Shown: positions 53,983-61,590 of the stretch, piece after piece
Layout of the letters: every line of letters starts with the position of its first letter
Numbering within the stretch: position 1 is the first letter of the stretch
Translations under genes and position numbers: made by a program
Notes under the pieces: generated by a model
What the model saw: the letters and a program-made list of their open reading frames with translations, nothing else
Told to the model about the DNA's origin: nothing
Databases searched by the model: none
NCBI RefSeq assembly: GCF_016654005.1
Contig: NZ_JAEPWN010000008.1
Span: 124,001-188,000, forward strand
Direction of reading: 5' to 3'
Length of the DNA: 64,000 nucleotides
Origin: Brevundimonas nasdae
GTDB taxonomy: Bacteria > Pseudomonadota > Alphaproteobacteria > Caulobacterales > Caulobacteraceae

Positions 53983-54799
53983 GGTCGCAGACCCTCCGCG
54001 CATGGGCATCGGATCGATTCCATCTTCCAGCGGCGTAGAGACGGCCATCCGGCGCGCCTCCAACGCCGTAGGCGTGGACTTCGATTTCCTGATGAAGACC
54101 GCCCGTCGCGAGAGCGCGATGAACCCGTCGGCTAAAGCCCGGACATCATCGGCGGCGGGCCTGTTTCAGTTCATCGAACAAACCTGGCTGTCCACGGTCA
54201 AACAACACGGATCCCAGCATGGATACGGCCAGTACGCTGACCTGATCCAGCGTGGATCGGACGGACGCTGGCGGGTCGATGGATCGGCGCGCAATGTGGT
54301 GCTGGATCTGAGGTTCGATCCGCAGGCGGCCTCGACCATGGCGGCGGAGCTGACGGCCTCGAACGCCGCCTATCTGCGCGGGCGAACGGGCAAGGAGCCG
54401 GGGGCAGGTGATCTGTACGCCGCCCACTTCCTGGGACCGGCAGGGGCGGCCAACCTGATGCAGGCGATGGACCGCAATCCGAACGGCAGCGCTGCGGCCC
54501 TGTTTCCCGATGCGGCGCGGGCGAACCGCAGCATCTTCTATCGTGACGGCCGGGCGGCCACGGTGGCAGAAGTTCACGCCAACCTGCAACGCACCGCAGG
54601 CCAGGGCGCGCCGGCGGCGGGGGCGGGCGAGCCAGCAGTTGCGGCTCCCAGCCTGAGCGAGCGCGACCAGATGCTGGCCGCGCGGCTGGACCGTCTGAAG
54701 CAGGATCAGGGGCTTCTGGCCCTGCTGCTGGGCCAGGACGGACAGTCCAGCAGCGGCTTCGGCGGCGCCTTCTCGCCACGCGGCAAGGAATCGACCTGA
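53981..54799 (+). CDS. Lytic transglycosylase (SLT domain), possibly PleA-like
   Basis: 272 residues from ATG 53981; ATG 54002 is an alternative. The SLT core has VGVDFDFLMKTARRESAMNPSAKARTSSAAGLFQFIEQTWLSTVKQHG, with the catalytic Glu in RRESAMNP. GKEPGAGDLYAAHFLGPAGAANL is the lysozyme-like C-terminal part. There is no clear signal peptide, but such enzymes can be exported through flagellar or other routes. Caulobacter PleA, needed for pilus and flagellum assembly, has the same type of domain; the match is suggestive, not proven. Divergent from the TonB gene. Confidence 0.75.
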   Translation: MVADPPRMGIGSIPSSSGVETAIRRASNAVGVDFDFLMKTARRESAMNPSAKARTSSAAGLFQFIEQTWLSTVKQHGSQHGYGQYADLIQRGSDGRWRVDGSARNVVLDLRFDPQAASTMAAELTASNAAYLRGRTGKEPGAGDLYAAHFLGPAGAANLMQAMDRNPNGSAAALFPDAARANRSIFYRDGRAATVAEVHANLQRTAGQGAPAAGAGEPAVAAPSLSERDQMLAARLDRLKQDQGLLALLLGQDGQSSSGFGGAFSPRGKEST

Positions 54800-54888
54800 A
54801 ACCGGTTTCGACAGGCCGATGGTAAACCGGACGTTAAGCATGGCAGTGTGATCGTAAGGGCAACGTCCGATTCCTTCACGAGCTGTCC

Positions 54889-56034
54889 ATGACCGCCTAC
54901 CGCGCACGATTGACCGAAGTGGACATTCGCCGCCTGATCAAGGCGACGGACGAGGACGAGCGGGCTGAGGCGGCGCACAAGATGTGCCGCAGCATGGAGG
55001 CCGCCGATCTGGATGAGACGGGCCGTGAGGCCGCGCAGAAGATCATCCGCCTGATGTCGCAGGATGCCGCCGAAATGGTGCGCCGGGCCATGGCGATCAC
55101 GCTGAAGGCCTCGGACCTGATCCCCAATGATGTGGCGCGCAAACTGGCGGCTGATCTGGACAGCATCGCCCTGCCGATCATCGCCGCAAGCCCGGCCTTC
55201 AGCGACGATGACCTGATCGAGATCGTCCGCGCCGGGTCGCCGGTGCGCCAGACGGCGGTTGCGGGGCGTCAGCGCGTGTCGCGGGACGTGGCGACGGCTT
55301 TGGCCAATGAAGGATGCGAACAGTCAGTGCGGACCCTGGCCGCGAACGACAACGCAGATATCAGCGAAGCGGCGCTGGGCGTGGTCGTGGATCGTTTTTC
55401 GACCTCGCCCGACGTGGTTACGGCGGTCGCCTATCGTCAGGTTCTGCCCTTGTCGGTCACCGAAAGACTGATCGAACTGGCCAGCGACACGGTGCGTGAG
55501 CATCTGGTGACGCGTCATGCAGTTGCCCCGGAAACCGCCATCCGACTGGCCCAGTTTGCGCGTGAGCGGGCCACGATCGACCTGATCGACCAGGCGGCGG
55601 CCAGCGCCGATCTGCCCGCCTTTGTCGCCCAACTGAACAATCGCAAGGCTCTGACCGCGTCGCTGCTGCTGCGCGGACTGGCGCGCGGGCAGATGGCCTT
55701 GTTTGAACATGGGTTGGCCGAACTGGCGCATACGCCGCATCAGCGCGCCTGGCTGATGGTTCATGACGCCGGGCCGCTGGGCCTGAAGGCCATCTATGAC
55801 CGTGCGGGTCTTCCGCCGCGCCTGTTCCAGGCCTTCCGCGCCGGGGTCGACACCTGGCGGGCCCTGGCGGCCGAAGGGGCGGACACCTCTGGCGCGCCCT
55901 TTCGCCAGAAAATGCTCGAACGGTTCGTGACCCAGCGCCCCAATGTGATGCGCGACGATCTGGCTTATCTGATGGAGCGGCTGGATCACGCGCCGCTGCG
56001 TGAAGGGCAGGTTATCGCCGCCAACGCGGCCTGA
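54889..56034 (+). CDS. DUF2336 domain protein (first of two in the window)
   Basis: 381 residues, predicted almost wholly alpha-helical with HEAT-like repeats. The N-terminus MTAYRARLTEVDIRRLIKATDEDERAEAAHKMCR and repeated motifs (IALPIIAASPAFSDDDLIEIVRAGSPVRQTAVAGRQRVS) match DUF2336, an alphaproteobacterial family of unknown biochemical role. It follows the transglycosylase by 89 bases and ends in a bidirectional terminator. A second member lies at 57468 on the other strand. Confidence 0.88.
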   Translation: MTAYRARLTEVDIRRLIKATDEDERAEAAHKMCRSMEAADLDETGREAAQKIIRLMSQDAAEMVRRAMAITLKASDLIPNDVARKLAADLDSIALPIIAASPAFSDDDLIEIVRAGSPVRQTAVAGRQRVSRDVATALANEGCEQSVRTLAANDNADISEAALGVVVDRFSTSPDVVTAVAYRQVLPLSVTERLIELASDTVREHLVTRHAVAPETAIRLAQFARERATIDLIDQAAASADLPAFVAQLNNRKALTASLLLRGLARGQMALFEHGLAELAHTPHQRAWLMVHDAGPLGLKAIYDRAGLPPRLFQAFRAGVDTWRALAAEGADTSGAPFRQKMLERFVTQRPNVMRDDLAYLMERLDHAPLREGQVIAANAA

Positions 56035-56052
56035 TCCCAGTCCAACGAAACG

Positions 56053-56083
56053 AAAAAGGCCCGCCGAATCGGCGGGCCTTTGT
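56053..56083. terminator. Bidirectional Rho-independent terminator
   Basis: GGCCCGCCG (56058-56066) and CGGCGGGCC (56070-56078) with loop AAT. Plus strand continues TTTG; minus strand continues TTTTTCG. It lies between the convergent DUF2336 and Hpt genes. Confidence 0.85.
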
Positions 56084-56118
56084 CTGTCTGAGGCGTCAGT
56101 ATTCAGCCTGCCCGATAT

Positions 56119-56595
56119 TCAGCCTGCCCTGTGTTCGGCGACCTTGGCTTCCAGGGTTTCGGCCAGAACTCGGCCAGTGGGGTTTTCGTCGGTCTTGATC
56201 TGGTCGCGGACGATGGCACGCAGGGCGTCGACATGGGCGTCCAGGATGACGGCGGGGGCTGTCATGCGTCGTGCCGGATCATCCAGCATCCTGCACAGCG
56301 AACCGGCGATGCGCGTGACCAACGGATATTCATAGGTCGAGCCCAGACCCTTCAGGTCGTGCGCGCGGAAATACAGCGCCTCGGCAGTTTCGGGAGTGTA
56401 GCCCTTTTCGCGGATGTCGGCCTGGGCCTTGTCCAGCTTGGTGATTTCGTCGTTCAGCCACTGGCCGAACTGGGCCGACATGGCCTTCAACGCCTCTTCC
56501 GCCTTGGCGATGGCGTCGGCGTTGATGTTGAACCCGCCGCCGACCTTCATGCGAAGCGTGTTGGGGGGACGGCTGATATGCGCCGGGTTACTCAT
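56119..56595 (-). CDS. Hpt domain phosphotransfer protein
   Basis: 158 residues from the ATG at 56595 (GGAG just upstream; TTG at 56607 also in frame). After a 70-residue N-terminal part the histidine phosphotransfer helix reads EALYFRAHDLKGLGSTYEYPLVTRIAGSLCRML, with the likely phospho-His in AHDLKG. Hpt modules relay phosphate between response regulators; no kinase or response regulator is adjacent. It is convergent with the first DUF2336 gene. Confidence 0.82.
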   Translation of the reverse strand: MSNPAHISRPPNTLRMKVGGGFNINADAIAKAEEALKAMSAQFGQWLNDEITKLDKAQADIREKGYTPETAEALYFRAHDLKGLGSTYEYPLVTRIAGSLCRMLDDPARRMTAPAVILDAHVDALRAIVRDQIKTDENPTGRVLAETLEAKVAEHRAG

Positions 56596-56656
56596 GGCGA
56601 TCTCCAAAAGCTATCGCCCAAAGCTTAAGCGCGCGCCCTTAAGAAGGCGTGACCGG

Positions 56657-57436
56657 TCAGTTGGTGAACTGCTCGGCCATGACCCGCTCTTCGAAAGAGC
56701 GCCCTGCGTCGAACAGCATGGTCAGGGTGACGTCGCGACGTTCGCGCACCTCCACGGTGGCGACGCGGCGGACTTCGAAATTGTCGGCGGTGGCGGAGAC
56801 AGGGCGCTTACCCGGCTCCAGCACATCGAAACGCACCTTGGCGCCGTGTGACAACAGAGCGCCGCGCCAGCGACGCGGCCTGAAGGCGCTGATCGGCGTC
56901 ATCGCCAGAACGCGGGCGTCCAGCGGAATGATCGGGCCATGCGCCGACAGGTTGTAGGCTGTAGACCCGGCAGGCGTCGCCACCAGGCAGCCGTCGCACG
57001 ACAGCTCCTCCAGACGCACCCGGCCATCGACCGAAATCTTCAGCTTGGCGCTCTGGCGCGTCTGACGCAGCAGCGAAACTTCGTTGATCGCCAGGCCTGT
57101 CTGCACTTCGCCGCTTTCAGTCCAGGCGTCCATCTGCAGCGGGTGAATGACCGTGCGCTCGGCGGCGCTGATCCGCTCCAGCAGATTGTCTTCCTCATAG
57201 TCGTTCATCAGAAACCCGACCGAGCCGCGGTTCATGCCATAGACGGGGGTGCGGCGTTTCAGGTTGGCGTGAAGCGTCTCCAGCATCTGGCCGTCGCCGC
57301 CGATGGCGACGATCACATCCGCCTCGGCCTCGGATACGGCGCCATAGCGCGCAATCAGGGTTCGTCGCGACGCCTGGGCTTCCGGGCGGTCGCTGGCGAT
57401 GAAGGCCAGGGCAGGGGGTGATTCAAGCTTGGTCAC
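56657..57436 (-). CDS. nadK: NAD kinase
   Basis: 259 residues from the GTG at 57436 (frame to TTG 57466). It makes NADP+ from NAD+. [13 protein letters not shown] N-terminus ([14 protein letters not shown]), the GGDG motif [22 protein letters not shown], and [23 protein letters not shown] are diagnostic. In Caulobacterales it is often near DUF2336 genes, as here. Ends 62 bases before the Hpt gene start. Confidence 0.93.
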   Translation of the reverse strand: MTKLESPPALAFIASDRPEAQASRRTLIARYGAVSEAEADVIVAIGGDGQMLETLHANLKRRTPVYGMNRGSVGFLMNDYEEDNLLERISAAERTVIHPLQMDAWTESGEVQTGLAINEVSLLRQTRQSAKLKISVDGRVRLEELSCDGCLVATPAGSTAYNLSAHGPIIPLDARVLAMTPISAFRPRRWRGALLSHGAKVRFDVLEPGKRPVSATADNFEVRRVATVEVRERRDVTLTMLFDAGRSFEERVMAEQFTN

Positions 57437-57467
57437 GGGCGGACGTGAACCGACGCGGCGGCTCAAG

Positions 57468-58610
57468 TCAAACGTTAGAAGGCGTTTCCATCATTTGGCG
57501 AAAGGCGCGCGCCGCCGCCTGAGGGTGCATGGCGCTGGCGCTCCCCCGGGCTTCCGTCGGCAGCCCCCCTGCCAATTTGCGCACTTCTGTCAGCAGGGAG
57601 GCGAAGACGGCCCGATCCACGCCCACGGCGACGCAGGCCAGATAGAGGGCTTCTGCGGTGGGCGCGCGCACGGCGGCGCGTATGGCCGATATCGGAAAAC
57701 CGCCCAGGGCGGCCAGGGCTTCCTCAAACAGACTGAGGCGTTCTTCGCGCAGCGCGCGGACCAGCAGGCCGGGGCGAAGCTGGCCCGATGTTTTCAACTT
57801 GTCGACCAGACGGCGCTCCATCTCCGGTCGGTCGTCCTGTTCTGTTCGGCGGCCTTGTGCAGACATGGCGCGCCAGCCTGCAGCGCCCGCCGTTCTGGAT
57901 GCGTCGTCGGCGGCCTGCAGTATGGCCGCGTCCAGCAGTTGATCATCAATGCGGAATCGTTCGCCGATGGACTGGCGCAGGGCCTGGCCGACCCATTGAT
58001 ACAGTTGTTGCGCCTGGGCTTCGCTGAGGCGCGGGTGCCGGGATAGGGGGGCGCGCAAGCCCGCGATGCGGCGCGATTGATCCACCAGGCGCCCCATCGA
58101 GGTATCCGTGATCAGGGCGGTGCGGTTGGACGCCAGCGCCGTCATGGTCACGGCGTCGCCGCGATCTATGATGGCGTCCGCAACAACACCCGACAGGTAG
58201 GGACGGCGGGCGACGGCGATCTGATGCTCCAGGGTCGCCTCAACCAGGACGCGGATCAGGTCTGCGTCCTGCAACAGGGGACTGGCGGCGAGGATCGGCG
58301 CCGCGATCTCGATCTCGTCCAGCGCGAGCATGTTGATCAGGGCGGGCGGCGCCCAGTCGACCTGCGACAGTCGTTGGGACAGGATTTTTCTCACATCCCG
58401 CTCAGCCTGACGCGCCAGGGTCAGGAAGACTTCACTGAGCACCGGAGCAGCGTCGCTCTCGGGCGGTGAAGCTTCGCACAGGGCGACGATGGACAGGAGC
58501 AGCCGTTGACGGTCGTCAATGTCGCGGCTGCGCGCCAGTTCGACGAGGTCGCGTCCGTCCCGATCGGAGACGGCCTTTTCGGGCGTCCGCATTTGAACGA
58601 CAGCAGGCAC
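57468..58610 (-). CDS. DUF2336 domain protein (second of two)
   Basis: 380 residues from a GTG at 58610, with GGGGGA upstream; ATG 58592 is an alternative. Helical repeat protein with [31 protein letters not shown] at the N-terminus and [40 protein letters not shown] in the middle, the latter matching the first DUF2336 protein's IALPIIAASPAFSDDDLIEIVRAGSPVRQTAVAGRQ. Length and layout are the same as the first, so the two are paralogues. The nadK frame begins 2 bases past its stop. Confidence 0.85.
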   Translation of the reverse strand: MPAVVQMRTPEKAVSDRDGRDLVELARSRDIDDRQRLLLSIVALCEASPPESDAAPVLSEVFLTLARQAERDVRKILSQRLSQVDWAPPALINMLALDEIEIAAPILAASPLLQDADLIRVLVEATLEHQIAVARRPYLSGVVADAIIDRGDAVTMTALASNRTALITDTSMGRLVDQSRRIAGLRAPLSRHPRLSEAQAQQLYQWVGQALRQSIGERFRIDDQLLDAAILQAADDASRTAGAAGWRAMSAQGRRTEQDDRPEMERRLVDKLKTSGQLRPGLLVRALREERLSLFEEALAALGGFPISAIRAAVRAPTAEALYLACVAVGVDRAVFASLLTEVRKLAGGLPTEARGSASAMHPQAAARAFRQMMETPSNV

Positions 58611-58798
58611 GACACATCCCCCGACGGGCTTTGAGGTTCAAACGCTACGGCGGAGGTCATGAAGGGCGGGTTAACTACGCGCGTCGGCTGCCGCATGACG
58701 TAATGTCAGCCTTGTTCTGCGCGCCTTGACGCCGTCTCCAAGCCGGTGGACGCTGACAAAAAGCCCGACAGAGGCGCAATCGATGACAAGAGGAAATC

Positions 58799-59563
58799 AT
58801 GGCCGACGGCAGCGCTGCATCACTGAAAACCCGCGTGTCGGAGGCCGAATGGCAGACCCGCGTGGAGTTGGCCGCCCTATACCGTCTGGTGGCGCTGAAC
58901 GGGTGGGACGACATGATCTTCACCCATATTTCGGCGCGGGTGCCGGGGCCTGAGCATCATTTCCTGATCAACCCCTACGGCTATTATTTCGAAGAGATCA
59001 CCGCCTCGTCGCTGGTGAAGGTCGATCTGGAAGGAAACATCGTTCAGGACACGACCAGCTTCATCAATCCGGCGGGCTTCACCATCCACTCGGCGGTCCA
59101 TGCGGCGCGTGAGGACGCCAAGTTCGTCGTCCACCTGCACACCGTGAACGGCGTCGGCGTCGCGGCCCAGAAGCACGGTTTGCTGCCCATCAGCCAGAAC
59201 GCGTGTTTACTGCAGTATCAGGTTGCTTATCATGGGTACGAGGGGTTGGCCCTGAACCATGACGAACGCGAACGTCTGGTCGCCGACCTGGGGGACAAGC
59301 CGCTGATGTTGCTGCGTAATCACGGCACCTTAGCGGTCGGGGAAACGGCGGCTCAAGCATGGATCGGCATCTTCTTCCTGGAGAGGGCCTGCGCGCAGCA
59401 GGTCGCGGCGCTGTCAGGCGGGCGCGACCATGTCCTGATCGCACCGGACGAGGCGCAGAACGAAACCAGGGAGCAGGGTCGGGGGATCGGCTTCATCTCC
59501 GGCCTGGCCTGGCCGGGCGCGCTTCGCCAACTGGATCGCAAGTCGCCCGGTTACGACGTCTGA
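58799..59563 (+). CDS. Class II aldolase/adducin family protein
   Basis: 254 residues. Zinc-dependent class II aldolase fold: LAALYRLVALNGWDDMIFTHISARVPG, the metal histidines in FVVHLHTVNGV, and LLRNHGTLAVGETAAQAW. Family members cleave sugar phosphates such as L-fuculose-1-phosphate or are non-catalytic adducin-like proteins. The conserved histidines are all present. An AAGAGGAAA ribosome binding site is 3 bases upstream. Substrate unknown; it is far from the rhamnose cluster. Confidence 0.82.
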   Translation: MADGSAASLKTRVSEAEWQTRVELAALYRLVALNGWDDMIFTHISARVPGPEHHFLINPYGYYFEEITASSLVKVDLEGNIVQDTTSFINPAGFTIHSAVHAAREDAKFVVHLHTVNGVGVAAQKHGLLPISQNACLLQYQVAYHGYEGLALNHDERERLVADLGDKPLMLLRNHGTLAVGETAAQAWIGIFFLERACAQQVAALSGGRDHVLIAPDEAQNETREQGRGIGFISGLAWPGALRQLDRKSPGYDV

Positions 59564-60327
59564 CGACAGCGGGGGCCGGGGCGTGCTTCCTGGTCCTGAT
59601 CCCCTCGATGGCCGCCGCCGGCGCCTGGACCCAGCCGAAAGGCCAAGGACAGGTGATCGTGAAATACGAGGACATGCGCGCCGACGAAGGCTTCGACCCT
59701 TCCGGCGACACCTTGCCCCTGCTTGCGCGGCACAGGGACGCGGCGGTGGGGCTGTTTGCAGAATATGGTCTTACGGATCGGCTGACGCTGCAGTTGAAGG
59801 CTGACTGGCAGAGCGGTGAAGACGCCTTCGTCGATTATGAGGGCCGCGGTCCCGTCGAACTGGGGCTGACATGGAAGGTCTGGCGGGACGATCACAATGC
59901 CGTCAGCCTGTATGCCGGATACGCCGAGGCGGGAGAGGGTCGAAACGCCGGTTACGCGGCGCCGGGCGTCGGCGGGCGCGACTGGGAGATGCGCGTCTCT
60001 GCCGGTCGGTCGTTGAAAGCGGCGGATCGGTTGGGGTTGGACAGCGCCTTCGTGGAGGTCCAGGCGGCGAGGCGGCTGCGCAGCGATCTGCCTGATGAAA
60101 CGCGCGCGGACTTCACCGTGGGCGGACGGTTCGGCGGCCATTGGATGGTGATGGGACAGGCGTTTGGCGGTGCGGCTGACGGCGGCGCGCGCTGGGCTTC
60201 GATCGAGGGATCGCTGGTGCGGGACCTGGGTGAATGGAGCGTCCAGGCCGGGTGGCGCGAAACCGTGGCGGGTCGCGAGACGCCGATTGCACGCGGTTTC
60301 ACCCTGGCGATCTGGCGGCGTTTTTGA
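59560..60327 (+). CDS. Outer-surface or beta-barrel-like protein with unusual start
   Basis: About 255 residues. A signal-like peptide (TAGAGACFLVLIPSMAAAGA) precedes AWTQPKGQGQVIVKYEDMRADEGFD and a beta-rich body with LFAEYGLTDRLTLQLKADW, RGPVELGLTWKVW and a terminal FTLAIWRRF, as in outer-membrane barrel or lipase-chaperone-like proteins. No ATG, GTG or TTG precedes the signal peptide near the aldolase stop; the only placement is a CTG at 59560 overlapping the TGA (CTGA). The ATG at 59608 would delete most of the signal. A sequencing error or CTG start is possible. Confidence 0.6.
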   Translation: MTTAGAGACFLVLIPSMAAAGAWTQPKGQGQVIVKYEDMRADEGFDPSGDTLPLLARHRDAAVGLFAEYGLTDRLTLQLKADWQSGEDAFVDYEGRGPVELGLTWKVWRDDHNAVSLYAGYAEAGEGRNAGYAAPGVGGRDWEMRVSAGRSLKAADRLGLDSAFVEVQAARRLRSDLPDETRADFTVGGRFGGHWMVMGQAFGGAADGGARWASIEGSLVRDLGEWSVQAGWRETVAGRETPIARGFTLAIWRRF

Positions 60328-60465
60328 CGCGACGGAACTTGCGACGGATTTCTCTCCGATCAACGTTAGACTCAGAACGTTCGGCGCTTCATTACAGACA
60401 CTTAATGTTGCGCCTGTTCCCCGAGTCGCTAAGCGTGCGCGGCTTCACCATGTGAGAGACACCGC

Positions 60466-61590
60466 GTGTTTAAACGGCACTTTTTCCTGATCGCTGCTGG
60501 CGTGTTGCTGGCGCTCATGGTCGTTGCGGCGGTTCTGAAAATTGTATTCGCCCACGACGGTCCGCAAGCAGGGCCGGGCGCTGGCCGCGGCGGCGCGCGT
60601 GGGCAGCAGGTGTCCGAAGCCGTGGTCGGCACGCGCCAGTTCTCTGACCAGATCCGGGTGTTGGGCGTGGCGCGCGGCGTCAAGTCGGTCAACATCACCT
60701 CGCCGACGACCCAGTTGATCACGCGCGTTATGTTCGTTGACGGCCAGCAGGTGTCGGCAGGCGCGCCTCTGGTGGAACTGCAGGCGCGCGAAGAAGAGGC
60801 GACTGTCATCGAGGCGCGGGCGCGGGTCGCCCAGGCGCAGCGGGAATATGACCGCTACAAGAATCTGACCGACCGGGGCGTGGCCCCGCGCATCCTGCTG
60901 GAGCAGGCAGAGACGGCTTTGGCCACGACCCAGGCGTCCTTGCAGGCGGCGCAGGCCCGTCGTGGCGACCGCGTGATCCGCGCGCCCTTCGCAGGAACTC
61001 TGGGTCTTACGTCTGTGACGCCGGGAACCTTGATCAATCCGGGCGCCGTGATCGCAACCCTGGACGACAGCTCCAGCATTCGCATCGATTTCCCCCTGCC
61101 TGAGCGTTACCTCAGCCGCCTTCAGCCCGGCACGCCGATCACCGCCACCGCCGACGCCTATGGCGAAGAGCCGTTCCAGGGGCGGATCGAGCTGATCGAC
61201 ACACGGGTCAATGAAACGACGCGCGCCGCCACGGCGCGGGCCATCTTCTCCAATCCCGGCGGCCGCATCCGTCCGGGCATGATGATGCGCGTCGCGGTGC
61301 AACAGGGTCAGCGTCAGGCTGTCGCCGCGCCCGAAGCCGCCATTCAATATGAAGGCGCAGGCGCCTTTGTTTATCGCATCGCCTCCGGCCAGAACGGCTC
61401 GAACGCCCAGCGGGTCGAGATCACGACTGGCGCGGTCGAGAACGGCTATGTCGAAATCCTGTCGGGCGTCGAGGCGGGCGAGCGTCTGGTCGGCTCCGGC
61501 CTGAACCGCATCCAGCCTGGCGCTCCGATCAGCGTCGCAGGCGCCGCCCAGGGTCAGCAGAGCGCAGCCCAGCAAGGCGCCCGCAAATGA
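60466..61590 (+). CDS. RND efflux periplasmic adaptor (membrane fusion) protein
   Basis: 374 residues from a GTG at 60466. One N-terminal membrane anchor (HFFLIAAGVLLALMVVAAVLKIV) precedes the adaptor. QVSAGAPLVELQAREEEATVIEARARVAQAQREYDRYKNLTDRGVAPRILLEQAETALATTQASLQAAQAR is the alpha-helical hairpin with flanking lipoyl halves, and ITITADAYGEEPFQGRIELIDTRVNETTRAATARAIFSNPGGRIRPGMMMRVAVQQ is the beta-barrel part. Overlaps the permease by 4 bases. Works with an outer-membrane channel encoded elsewhere. Confidence 0.93.
   Translation: MFKRHFFLIAAGVLLALMVVAAVLKIVFAHDGPQAGPGAGRGGARGQQVSEAVVGTRQFSDQIRVLGVARGVKSVNITSPTTQLITRVMFVDGQQVSAGAPLVELQAREEEATVIEARARVAQAQREYDRYKNLTDRGVAPRILLEQAETALATTQASLQAAQARRGDRVIRAPFAGTLGLTSVTPGTLINPGAVIATLDDSSSIRIDFPLPERYLSRLQPGTPITATADAYGEEPFQGRIELIDTRVNETTRAATARAIFSNPGGRIRPGMMMRVAVQQGQRQAVAAPEAAIQYEGAGAFVYRIASGQNGSNAQRVEITTGAVENGYVEILSGVEAGERLVGSGLNRIQPGAPISVAGAAQGQQSAAQQGARK

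Noticed and set aside
54806..54888. CtrA site in front of the first DUF2336 gene (TAAA-N7-TTAA)
   Set aside because: One half-site deviates from TTAA and the position is not supported by other evidence.
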